Source: Phycisphaerae bacterium (lineage in GTDB: Bacteria > Planctomycetota > Phycisphaerae > Sedimentisphaerales > SG8-4). Taken from it: DNA of 15,056 nucleotides. Under the pieces are notes generated by a model, which saw nothing but the letters and a program-made list of their open reading frames with translations, was not told where the DNA came from and did not search any database. The stretch's first letter is position 1. Each line of letters starts with the position of its first letter. The position numbers and the translations under genes are program-made. The stretch is taken from contig JAUXAH010000015.1 in assembly GCA_030614945.1 (NCBI GenBank), positions 1-15,056 of the forward strand. Reading direction: 5' to 3'. Below are positions 1 through 6,329 of this stretch, piece by piece.

Positions 1-879
1 GGGTTTAAGAATAAAGAAGGGGAGCCATTACCGTTTATTATTCAAAAGAGCGATGGGGCGTATCTCTATGCGACGACGGATTTGGCGGCCATTCGCTATC
101 GGATAAATGAACTAAAGGCAGACGCCATAATTTATGTTACTGATGCGCGGCAAAAGCTGCATTTTGAGATGCTGTTTGCGAGTGCGAGGATGGCGAAGTG
201 GGTCAGCGATGATATTGAGCTTTCGCATGTAATGTTCGGCAGCGTTTTGGGTGAAGATGGGGCCCCACTGAAAACGCGTTCGGGCGAAAATGTAAAACTC
301 AAAGAACTGCTCGATGAGGCGGTAGAACGCGCAAAGGCAGTCGTCGAAGAGAAGAATCCGGAGCTTTCGCCGGATAAGAAAGAGAAAATCGCCAAGGCCG
401 TCGGAATTGGTGCCGTCAAATACGCAGACTTCTCCAATAATCGAACAAGCGACTATATCTTCAGCTTTGACAAGATGTTGGCGATGGATGGCAATACCGC
501 TCCATATATGCAATACGCATACGCCCGGATAAAATCGATTGAGCGAAAGGCGCAGACAAGGGATGTGGATATTGAGCGTGAGCTTGCCGGTTTGAAGACG
601 TTAAATTTGACCGAGCCGGCTGAGCTGGACCTTGCAAAAACCTTAAGCCGTTATGGCGAGGCAATACAAGCTGCCGCTGCTGATTACAGGCCGAATTACT
701 TGACCGCTTATCTGTACGAGCTGGCACAGAAATTCAGCGGCTTTTATACAAATTGTCCGGTTCTGGACGCCGGGCCGGATAAAAGACCGACGAGACTATT
801 GCTTTGTGATTTAACCGCAAAGACTATCAAACACGGCTTGAGTGAACTTTTAGGTATCGAAGTTGTCGAGCAAATGTAA
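1..879 (+). CDS. argS: Arginyl-tRNA synthetase, C-terminal part (5' end outside window)
   Basis: This enzyme charges tRNA-Arg with arginine in the cytosol. The reading frame is open from base 1, so the gene starts upstream; 292 residues are visible. The early segment SDGAYLYATTDLAAIRYR is a class I ArgRS catalytic-domain signature. KTRSGENVKL is the usual ArgRS counterpart of the KMSKS region. Further on, FDKMLAMDGNTAPYMQYAYAR begins the helical anticodon-binding domain, and the end (RLLLCDLTAKTIKHGLSELLGIE) is the normal ArgRS C-terminus. An internal TTG at 82 is not the start, because conserved catalytic sequence lies before it. The gene ends at TAA (877-879), one base before an inverted repeat. 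Identity is secure from the motifs; only the N-terminal add-on and HIGH region cannot be seen. Confidence 0.96.
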   Translation, partial: GFKNKEGEPLPFIIQKSDGAYLYATTDLAAIRYRINELKADAIIYVTDARQKLHFEMLFASARMAKWVSDDIELSHVMFGSVLGEDGAPLKTRSGENVKLKELLDEAVERAKAVVEEKNPELSPDKKEKIAKAVGIGAVKYADFSNNRTSDYIFSFDKMLAMDGNTAPYMQYAYARIKSIERKAQTRDVDIERELAGLKTLNLTEPAELDLAKTLSRYGEAIQAAAADYRPNYLTAYLYELAQKFSGFYTNCPVLDAGPDKRPTRLLLCDLTAKTIKHGLSELLGIEVVEQM

Positions 880-880
880 G

Positions 881-943
881 CCCCGTTAGAAACTCAATAA
901 AGAAAGTTTCTACAGGGGTAAATAAATGAAGTTTCTAACGGGG
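881..943. repeat. Inverted repeat with 14-bp perfect arms (element copy A)
   Basis: The left arm CCCCGTTAGAAACT (881-894) is the exact reverse complement of AGTTTCTAACGGGG (930-943). Between them, AGTTTCTACAGGGG (904-917) is an imperfect second copy of the right arm. The outer 12 bases match the arms of another element inside hypE (11909-11970). There is no T-run after it, so it is not a typical intrinsic terminator, although it could still protect or end the argS transcript. Confidence 0.85.
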
Positions 944-958
944 TAAGAGGTAAGAATA

Positions 959-1369
959 ATGAAAATCGTCGAAAGAGATTTTCGCATAAGCAGTAAGCAA
1001 CGTAACGAGATGATTGATATTACAAGCGAGGTCTGCTCACTTGTCGCGCAATCAGGTATTACCAACGGCGATGTGATAGTCTATTGTCCTCATACAACAG
1101 CAGCAATTACCATAAACGAAAACGCTGACCCGTCCGTTCCGCACGATATACTTTTGACTCTGGCCGAATTGGTACCCCATCATCGTCCTGGCTATCGGCA
1201 TTCCGAGGGCAATTCCGATGCACATTGCAAAAGCTCCCTGATTGGCTGCAGCAGGCAAATCCTGATAAAGGACAAGACACTTTCCCTCGGCACCTGGCAG
1301 GGTATTTTTTTCTGTGAATTTGACGGCCCACGCAGCAGAAGGGCGATAGTCCAAATCCGCGGAGAATGA
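959..1369 (+). CDS. yjbQ: YjbQ family protein (UPF0047)
   Basis: A 136-residue single-domain protein of the YjbQ/UPF0047 family. Family members have been reported to have weak thiamin-phosphate-synthase-like activity, but the physiological role is unsettled. The diagnostic motifs are present: CPHTTAAITINENADPSV in the first half, HSEGNSDAHCKSSLIG in the middle, and LGTWQGIFFCEFDGPRSRR near the end. The His residues of these motifs line the presumed active site. The start ATG at 959 has a GAGG ribosome site at 947-950, eight bases upstream. The length is normal for the family. It lies 79 bases after argS on the same strand, with an inverted repeat between, so co-transcription is possible but not shown. 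Confidence 0.92.
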   Translation: MKIVERDFRISSKQRNEMIDITSEVCSLVAQSGITNGDVIVYCPHTTAAITINENADPSVPHDILLTLAELVPHHRPGYRHSEGNSDAHCKSSLIGCSRQILIKDKTLSLGTWQGIFFCEFDGPRSRRAIVQIRGE

Positions 1370-1374
1370 AAAAC

Positions 1375-1431
1375 GTAGGGGGTAGGCCCCTGTGCCTACC
1401 CTTTAGGGCAACCACAAGGGGTTGCCCCTAC
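1375..1431. repeat. Double-hairpin intergenic repeat (REP-like)
   Basis: Two adjacent perfect hairpins: GGGTAGGC (1380-1387) with GCCTACCC (1394-1401), and GGGCAACC (1406-1413) with GGTTGCCC (1420-1427). Alternatively, GTAGGGG (1375-1381) pairs with CCCCTAC (1425-1431) and encloses the whole block. It begins six bases after the yjbQ stop and ends 12 bases before the next start, so it fills almost the entire gap. Compact GTAGGGG...CCCCTAC repeats are common in bacterial intergenic DNA. Confidence 0.8.
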
Positions 1432-1442
1432 AGAATGTTCCT

Positions 1443-2633
1443 ATGAGAAATAAATATCTGAAAGGAATTAGCGCTAATGTATTTCTATTGGGCATTGTCA
1501 GCTTTTTGAATGATTTAAGCAGTGAAATGATAATGCCGATTTTGCCGATGTTTGTTACAGCGTTGGGCGGCGCCGGCCTGGCCGTCGGATTAATCGGGGG
1601 ATTTAGAGACAGCATATCAAGTATTCTAAAGGTCTTCTGTGGCTATTGGTCTGACAGAACAGGCAAAAGGAAAATATTCGTTTCTTCCGGATACCTGACT
1701 TCCTCGCTTTTTAAGTTGTTCCTGGCTTTCTCTAAAACATGGCAACATATTTTGATTTTTGCTGGTCTGGAAAGAGTGGGCAAAGGCGTCAGGACTGCCG
1801 CAAGGGATGCAATTATTGCAGATTCTATGGCAAAAGAGCGGGGTAAAGGATTTGGAATTCACAGGGCCCTCGACACTTCCGGGGCGATTCTGGGCTCGAT
1901 TGCTGTTTTTCTTTTATTCTGGTTTTTCGGCTTTAGTTTCAAGTTGATTATACTCATTGCCGGAGTCATTGCATTTGCTTCTTTAATTCCGCTGCATTTT
2001 GTAAAAGAAGGCAAAAGGAAACCACAAGACATATCGTTAAAAATAGGCCTGAAAAATCTTCCTAAATCCCTTAAGTTATTTATCCTGATTTCCGGCATAT
2101 TTGCATTGGGGAATTTTAGCTATATGTTTTTTATTATTAGGGCGCAACAGTTCTTTACGGCCAAATTATCCATCGCAGTGCCAATCCTCTTATATGTTCT
2201 TTTTAACATTTTCTATGCCGCCTTTGCTATTCCCCTTGGCTCTCTCTCAGACAAAATCGGAAGAGAAAAAGTTATTATTCTTGGTTATTTGCTGTTTTCA
2301 TTGACCTCGCTTGGTTTTGCCTTTCTCACTTCACTGCCGGCTTTTATAGTCTTATTTGCCCTTTACGGTATAACCTATGCGGCGGTTGACGGAAACCAGC
2401 GTGCCTTTGTGTCTGATTTATCCTCCCAACAGTTAAAAGCAACAGCTTTGGGAACATTTCACACCACAATAGGCTTGATGGCCTTACCGGCAAGTCTCAT
2501 AGCCGGATTCTTGTGGCAGAATATTGCTCCAGAAATAACTTTTATTTATGGCAGTATACCCGGTTTTATTTCTGTTCTTTTGTTCATCGCTTTTGGAAAT
2601 TATTTTAGTGCGCCAAAGGAACTGAATAAATGA
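1443..2633 (+). CDS. Major facilitator superfamily transporter
   Basis: A 396-residue inner-membrane transporter with hydrophobic segments throughout, as expected for the 12-helix MFS fold. After the first helix comes SFLNDLSSEMIMPILPMF. The loop between helices 2 and 3 carries the MFS signature as GYWSDRTGKRK, and the matching loop of the second half is GSLSDKIGREK. LERVGKGVRTAARDAII and GFGIHRALDTSGAILG mark a widespread but poorly characterised subfamily, so the substrate cannot be named. I chose ATG 1443: the longer frame begins at a TTG at 1422 that lies inside the double-hairpin repeat. No strong ribosome site precedes either start. The stop TGA (2631-2633) overlaps an ATG at 2630. Confidence 0.88.
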   Translation: MRNKYLKGISANVFLLGIVSFLNDLSSEMIMPILPMFVTALGGAGLAVGLIGGFRDSISSILKVFCGYWSDRTGKRKIFVSSGYLTSSLFKLFLAFSKTWQHILIFAGLERVGKGVRTAARDAIIADSMAKERGKGFGIHRALDTSGAILGSIAVFLLFWFFGFSFKLIILIAGVIAFASLIPLHFVKEGKRKPQDISLKIGLKNLPKSLKLFILISGIFALGNFSYMFFIIRAQQFFTAKLSIAVPILLYVLFNIFYAAFAIPLGSLSDKIGREKVIILGYLLFSLTSLGFAFLTSLPAFIVLFALYGITYAAVDGNQRAFVSDLSSQQLKATALGTFHTTIGLMALPASLIAGFLWQNIAPEITFIYGSIPGFISVLLFIAFGNYFSAPKELNK

Positions 2634-2644
2634 GGAGTCCTGAG

Positions 2645-2780
2645 CAGATAGAAACTCGGCCGATAAAAGCCGGTTTTGAGACTGTGCGCATAAAAAGGGC
2701 GAGGTGGTGGGAACCGGCTGGGGGGGAAACCGGTGTGCCACGCTGCCTCGCCGAGGTTCGTAAGCTGCCAGAAGCAGCAC
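2645..2780 (+). ncRNA. Candidate structured RNA, three hairpins in a row
   Basis: Three successive stems can be drawn. (1) AAAC-bulge-CGGC (2652-2660) pairs with GCCGGTTT (2669-2676). (2) A long central arm: GGCGAGG (2698-2704) with CCTCGCC (2746-2752), then GTGG (2707-2710) with CCAC (2738-2741), then ACCGG (2713-2717) with CCGGT (2730-2734) around a G-run loop. (3) GCTGC (2764-2768) with GCAGC (2774-2778). I do not recognise a known RNA family. A 61-codon frame (2630-2815) crosses the region and overlaps the MFS stop as ATGA, but its protein resembles nothing I know and its composition follows the stems. The RNA reading is favoured by structure alone. It may equally be a 3' untranslated region of the transporter transcript. 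Confidence 0.42.
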
Positions 2781-2815
2781 TGTTTCATTATTTTAAGAGC
2801 AACCTAAAAGCTTAA

Positions 2816-3189
2816 CGCCTTTAAATAAGCCTGTCAAATAAAAAAAGTAAAAATTCCTTCGGGGACCTTGTCTACCCCACCTATATTGTCTTTACAACCC
2901 TAATATACAAGCTGCGACGATAAAATGCAAGTTAAAAATTGCTTTTTTTTTGTTTTTTTTTGTGCTCATCACGTTATCTATAAGCGTGGTTCATAAAGTA
3001 AAATGGCTTGAATCTTTGTGTGTATTAGCGTAGATTATGGCTGATAAGTCTAAAAGTTGTCATTTTTGGAGTTTTTTGATGACAAAGCCAAAAACTATGT
3101 TGAGTATCAGGCCAAAACCGGCTATTTTAAGACGCTTCTTATTTTGGGCGGTTCGAATTTGTTAATCTTGAATTCTTGACCATTCTCTT
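2816..3189. other. AT-rich intergenic region
   Basis: No convincing gene is present in these 374 bases. The region holds homopolymeric T-runs around 2943-2961 and otherwise low-complexity AT-rich DNA. There is no strong promoter. A weak match, TTGAAT then 17 bases then TAGATT near 3009-3037, could serve yggS but is only 4/6 plus 4/6 to consensus. Confidence 0.5.
2927..2961 (+). terminator. Possible weak intrinsic terminator
   Basis: A short stem GCAA (2927-2930) with TTGC (2939-2942) is followed directly by two long T-runs broken by a single G. The U-tract is excellent but the stem is only four pairs, so this would be a poor terminator unless other pairing helps. Confidence 0.3.
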
Positions 3190-3912
3190 ATGGCAAAAAT
3201 TTCTGAAAGAATAGAACGCGTAAGAGGCACCATTAACTCCGCTTGTGCCCGTATCGGCAGAGACCCCGGCGAGATAAAGCTTGTCGTTGTAACCAAATCC
3301 GCTGCCATTGAGGCCATAAAGGAGGTTATTTATCTGGGCCTGGTCGAGCTCGGTGAAAACCGGGTTCAGCAGTTGAAAAAAGTTTCCGCCCAGATAGATG
3401 AGTTTTTGCAGGGAGGGGACGGCGATTCAACTCTGCCGGGAAAAGTCAACTGGCATATGGTAGGCCATCTACAGCGCAATAAGGTCCGCCAGGTCTTGCC
3501 CATTGCTTCTCTGATACATTCGCTTGACACACTTCGGCTGGCGGAGGAGATAAACGCTTCAGCGGCAAAGCTAAACTTATGCCCTAGAGTACTTTTGCAG
3601 GTCAACACCTCAAACGAACCGCAAAAATACGGTGTTCCGGTAGGCGCAGCAACGCATCTGGCTGAGCAGATAGAGACGTTGCCGAATTTGAAACTGATTG
3701 GGCTGATGACAATGGCGCCGTTGACACATAATAAAGATGTCATTCGTGCTTGTTTTGTTCGGGCAAGAGAGTTATTTGTTGAGATGCGCGGCGAAAAAAT
3801 TGTCGGCCCGGAGTTTACTGAGCTAAGTATGGGTATGAGTTCGGACTACGAAGTGGCTATTGAAGAGAGTGCAACCATCCTTCGCATCGGTTCGGCAATC
3901 TTCGCCGGCTAA
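3190..3912 (+). CDS. yggS: YggS/PLPBP family pyridoxal-phosphate homeostasis protein
   Basis: A 240-residue cytosolic protein with the alanine-racemase-like barrel that binds pyridoxal 5'-phosphate but has no known catalysis; the family maintains PLP and amino-acid balance. The PLP lysine is K36 in LVVVTKS, the same position as in E. coli YggS. Other family blocks follow in order: LGENRVQQL, WHMVGHLQRNKV, HSLDTLRLAEEIN, LLQVNTSNEPQKYGV, LIGLMTMAP, LSMGMSSDYEVAIEE and the phosphate-binding end RIGSAIFAG. The length is normal. ATG 3190 gives the expected N-terminus, although no strong ribosome site is visible. In many bacteria this gene lies near division genes; here its neighbours are unrelated, and an inverted repeat follows immediately. 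Confidence 0.95.
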   Translation: MAKISERIERVRGTINSACARIGRDPGEIKLVVVTKSAAIEAIKEVIYLGLVELGENRVQQLKKVSAQIDEFLQGGDGDSTLPGKVNWHMVGHLQRNKVRQVLPIASLIHSLDTLRLAEEINASAAKLNLCPRVLLQVNTSNEPQKYGVPVGAATHLAEQIETLPNLKLIGLMTMAPLTHNKDVIRACFVRARELFVEMRGEKIVGPEFTELSMGMSSDYEVAIEESATILRIGSAIFAG

Positions 3913-3951
3913 CCCCGTAGCATAAAACCGCCTCTGGTAATTGCTGCGGGG
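3913..3951. repeat. Inverted repeat after yggS
   Basis: CCCCGTAGCA (3913-3922) pairs with TGCTGCGGGG (3942-3951): nine Watson-Crick pairs and one G-T pair around a 19-base loop, starting at the base after the yggS stop. No T-run follows. The CCCCGT beginning is shared with the other inverted-repeat elements in this window, but the inner arm differs. It could be a transcript-end hairpin. Confidence 0.6.
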
Positions 3952-4163
3952 CTAAGAGCAGCTTTGAGCCGAGTAAGCATCGAGGGGGTCCTTTTTATTG
4001 GAACAAGTTTGTAATCTGTGCCAGCGTATTTTTACAGACAGTGTGAAGATTACCAATCTTGCACCAGCAGAAAAAAACAAAAAAAAGCAAAGTGCCATCC
4101 CTAACAAGCCGAAATTAGTTTGTACCGATATTTGTAGAAATGGATATTTGTTCAGGGTTCGCA

Positions 4164-4183
4164 TTTTGCAATGTGTCGCAAAA
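4164..4183. promoter_or_regulatory. Small dyad upstream of the phosphatase gene
   Basis: TTTTGC (4164-4169) and GCAAAA (4178-4183) form a perfect 6-bp dyad with an 8-base spacer, 46 bases before the likely start at 4229. The symmetry and spacing fit a dimeric regulator site, but a match of this size can arise by chance in AT-rich DNA. Confidence 0.25.
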
Positions 4184-4228
4184 CGGTGCTTTCAAAGTCC
4201 CATAACGCAGCTAAAAAAGGTAAATGAA

Positions 4229-5503
4229 ATGGAAAAAACAGAACTACTAAGCGCTATTGAACTGCCGCAAAACTTCACAGATGTTCTATACCTGACAAAC
4301 CAGGGACAGATGCCAATTGAAATAAAGCGGCTTTTGAAGCAGAAGAAGCTTACTTTCAAAGAGCAGCCAATAAACAAGTTTCCTCAGATACGCGAGCGTC
4401 TCGACCTGGTTGGAACCGTCATTATCGATGCAAATGATCTGGACAAGACGCAGCAGCAGAAACTGGCCCGAATAATTGAATCGCTCGAGATGGAAAATAT
4501 TGGTGTGATTTTGCTGACCAGCCGGGTGGCAATGCCCGTGAAAAGTTTTTCTTTAACACCGGCAAAGACCAGCTTCTCTATGGCCAGCACGATGGAGTCA
4601 GTTTCAATAGATGAGCTGTGGGTTAGAATCAGCGTCAATCTTGCATACCGTAAAAAAAGTTCCGGCCTGGCGGTAAAGCCTGCAATCCCGCCAAAGCAGG
4701 TGCAAACAATTTACAAGAATAAGCTGGCCGAGCAACTTAGTATGACCGGAGCCTTGGTGGACAACCTCGCAGAGCAGCTTCGTCTGGCCGGTCTTGTGCA
4801 GCAGGATTTTCTGCCCACTCAACTGCCCAGCAGTGAAGAAGTACGATGGGCCACAGTCTTTTTGCCGGCCGAGTGGGTCTCAGGCGACATTTACAATATC
4901 GTGCGCATCGACGAGCAGCACATCGGCTTTTATGTAGCTGATGTGGTCGGTCACGGGATTCCTGCGGCACTTTTAACAATTTTTGTAAAACAGGCTCTGG
5001 TTATGCGAGAGACTATTGAGAACAATTACCATATATTCTCACCGGCGGAAGCTATGAAAAATCTCAATGTGCGGATGGCTGCACAGAAGCTATCCGGCTA
5101 TCAGTTTGCTACCTGTTGCTATTGTCTGTTAAATATAAAGACGCTACAGCTAACCTATTCCCGTGCAGGACATCCCTATCCAATTCTTATCAGGCCCCAG
5201 GAAGAGCCGGAACAACTGGAAATACAAGGCTCGCTGCTCGGAATTTTTGGACAAGCCGAATACATCCAGCAGACTGTGCAGCTTCAATCCGGGGATAAAG
5301 TCCTGCTGTATTCCGACGGAGCAGAGCCCTTTATCGGCAGTTTCGACGACCAAACCGGCTTTCAATTCAGCGAAGAATTTTGCGAAATCAAAGATTTATC
5401 TATTGTCGAGATGTTCGACAAATTCAACACGCTGGCGCAAAATAAGAAAATCGACCCATCTGAAGTTGATGATATTACAGCAGTTGGCCTTGAGATACTT
5501 TAG
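4229..5503 (+). CDS. SpoIIE/RsbU-type PP2C serine phosphatase with N-terminal sensor-like domain
   Basis: A 424-residue protein. Residues about 185-424 form a PPM/PP2C phosphatase of the SpoIIE/RsbU group, which dephosphorylates anti-sigma-factor antagonists or similar partners. Metal-binding acidic residues are visible: D220 in VSGDIY, D238 in VADVVGHG, D363 in LLYSDGAEP and D414/D415 in VDDITAVG. SRAGHPYPIL is also typical. Residues 1-145 look like a degenerate receiver-type alpha/beta domain (GTVIIDAND, NIGVILLTSR, then a final helix), without a clear phospho-acceptor. A likely coiled-coil linker (about 160-190) joins the two. The frame extends upstream to TTG 3998, but ATG 4229 has AAAAGG eight bases before it and begins the conserved-looking protein. 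No partner anti-sigma or antagonist gene is nearby. Confidence 0.86.
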   Translation: MEKTELLSAIELPQNFTDVLYLTNQGQMPIEIKRLLKQKKLTFKEQPINKFPQIRERLDLVGTVIIDANDLDKTQQQKLARIIESLEMENIGVILLTSRVAMPVKSFSLTPAKTSFSMASTMESVSIDELWVRISVNLAYRKKSSGLAVKPAIPPKQVQTIYKNKLAEQLSMTGALVDNLAEQLRLAGLVQQDFLPTQLPSSEEVRWATVFLPAEWVSGDIYNIVRIDEQHIGFYVADVVGHGIPAALLTIFVKQALVMRETIENNYHIFSPAEAMKNLNVRMAAQKLSGYQFATCCYCLLNIKTLQLTYSRAGHPYPILIRPQEEPEQLEIQGSLLGIFGQAEYIQQTVQLQSGDKVLLYSDGAEPFIGSFDDQTGFQFSEEFCEIKDLSIVEMFDKFNTLAQNKKIDPSEVDDITAVGLEIL

Positions 5504-5531
5504 TCGGCCCTAAGCGTCAAATCGCACTTTC

Positions 5532-5561
5532 GGGTTCCCATTTCGCGAGTTATTGCAGGGG
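5532..5561 (+). repeat. 30-bp direct repeat, copy 1 (upstream of accB)
   Basis: Matches 5669-5698 at 28 of 30 bases; both begin GGGTTCCCATTTCGCG and end TTATTGCAGGGG. The copies start 137 bases apart. An imperfect inverted relative lies between them (CGCAAAATGGGG, about 5595-5606). Confidence 0.85.
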
Positions 5562-5593
5562 GGCCCATACGCGCTTTATTGCGTTTGGGGCCT
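5562..5593. other. GC-capped hairpin upstream of accB
   Basis: GGCCC and ACGC near 5562-5572 can pair with GCGT and GGGCC near 5581-5592 around a TTTATT-containing loop. No T-run follows, so a terminator is unlikely. It lies between the first direct-repeat copy and the promoter. Confidence 0.4.
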
Positions 5594-5618
5594 TCGCAAA
5601 ATGGGGCCGGGAAATTGT

Positions 5619-5647
5619 TTGCAAAAACACCTCTTGTAAGTTATACT
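5619..5647 (+). promoter_or_regulatory. Putative sigma-70-type promoter for accB-accC
   Basis: TTGCAA (5619-5624), a 17-base spacer, then TATACT (5642-5647): 4/6 and 5/6 matches to consensus with optimal spacing. It lies 95 bases before the accB start, so the transcript would have a leader of roughly 85-90 bases that contains the second direct-repeat copy. Confidence 0.5.
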
Positions 5648-5668
5648 TGTTGACTTAACCGACGGCTT

Positions 5669-5698
5669 GGGTTCCCATTTCGCGGTTTATTGCAGGGG
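5669..5698 (+). repeat. 30-bp direct repeat, copy 2 (in accB leader)
   Basis: Second copy of the repeat at 5532-5561, differing at two adjacent bases (GT for AG). It lies just downstream of the putative promoter and ends 43 bases before the accB start, so it would be within the 5' leader. Confidence 0.85.
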
Positions 5699-5741
5699 AC
5701 TCCGCGGGATTAGGCCCCCTTTATTAAGAAAGGATGTGGCA

Positions 5742-6236
5742 ATGGTGGAGAACAAAGATAGCGATTTGCAGAAAATAAAAAAACTCATTGAGATAATGAA
5801 ACAAAACGAGCTGGTCGAGGTTGAAATAAAGCATGGCGATGACAAAATTTTTTTGAAGCGCTCCCAACCTCAACAGCCAGCCGTAACCGCTTTGCCAACG
5901 ATTGGCCCGGAATCCGGCGCCGCACCTGTCGGCCCCAATGCAGCGCAAAGCCCGGCGGCTTTGAGCCAGCCTTCCGCTCCGCAACCAGACGAGGATTTGG
6001 TAGAGATAAAATCACCTATCGTAGGGACTTTCTATGTCACGCCGAGCCCCGATTCCGAGCCTTATGTTGAACTCGGCTCGGCAGTTAGGCCACAGACGGT
6101 CGTTTGTATAATCGAGGCAATGAAGGTGATGAACGAAATAAAAGCCGAGGCCAGCGGAACAATAGCCGAGATACTGGTGACCAACGGCCAGGCCGTTGAA
6201 TATGGTCAGGTGCTTTACAGGGTCAAACCAGACTAA
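5742..6236 (+). CDS. accB: Acetyl-CoA carboxylase biotin carboxyl carrier protein
   Basis: A 164-residue carrier whose biotin is carboxylated by AccC and then passed to the carboxyltransferase to form malonyl-CoA for fatty-acid synthesis. The N-terminal helix (about 1-40) contains KIKKLIEIMKQNELVEVEI, typical of AccB. A Pro/Ala-rich flexible linker covers about 42-83. The biotinyl domain follows: IKSPIVGTFYVTPSPDSEPYVE, then EAMKVMNEI with biotin-acceptor K128, ending in NGQAVEYGQVLYRV. Start ATG 5742 has AAAGGA at 5729-5734 with seven bases between. A longer frame from 5667 would add residues encoded by the direct repeat and is rejected. accC follows after 93 bases, filled by tandem repeats, as the usual accBC pair. 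Confidence 0.95.
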   Translation: MVENKDSDLQKIKKLIEIMKQNELVEVEIKHGDDKIFLKRSQPQQPAVTALPTIGPESGAAPVGPNAAQSPAALSQPSAPQPDEDLVEIKSPIVGTFYVTPSPDSEPYVELGSAVRPQTVVCIIEAMKVMNEIKAEASGTIAEILVTNGQAVEYGQVLYRVKPD

Positions 6237-6239
6237 TTC

Positions 6240-6329
6240 GTGGTGCGTCGTGCGTGGTGCGTCGTGCGTGATGCGTCGTGCGTGATGCGTCGTGCGTGAT
6301 ACGATGTCCGCAATACGAGATACAAGAAT
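6240..6329 (+). repeat. Heptad-period tandem repeat between accB and accC
   Basis: Four near-perfect 14-base units (6240-6253, 6254-6267, 6268-6281, 6282-6295) of the form GTGRTGCGTCGTGC, then two decaying units (6296-6309, 6310-6323). Each 14-mer is two related heptads, so the basic period is seven. The last heptads read CGCAATA and CGAGATA, matching arrays elsewhere in the window. The array fills essentially the whole gap between the accB stop and the accC ATG. Confidence 0.93.

Noticed and set aside
2700..2780. Possible cobalamin riboswitch, from GGGAA-CCGG...CCGG-GCCAC order
   Set aside because: The GCGGaCCCGCCACTGT block of that riboswitch is missing, and no cobalamin gene follows. The similarity is limited to short GC-rich words.
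2630..2815. 61-codon open frame overlapping the MFS stop codon as ATGA
   Set aside because: The protein is not recognisable, its sequence is dictated by the strong hairpins, and no coding bias is evident. Kept only as an alternative to the RNA reading.
3150..3165. GGTTCGAAT resembling a tRNA T-arm
   Set aside because: No acceptor, D or anticodon arm can be folded from the preceding 70 bases.
3998..4228. N-terminal extension of the phosphatase starting at TTG 3998
   Set aside because: The 77 extra residues are lysine- and cysteine-rich without domain character, and ATG 4229 has a better ribosome site.
5667..5741. 25-residue N-terminal extension of AccB
   Set aside because: It is encoded by the 30-bp direct repeat and lies before a good ribosome site and ATG at 5742.
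6240..6323. CRISPR-like array
   Set aside because: Units are contiguous without spacers and only 7 or 14 bases long, and there are no cas genes.
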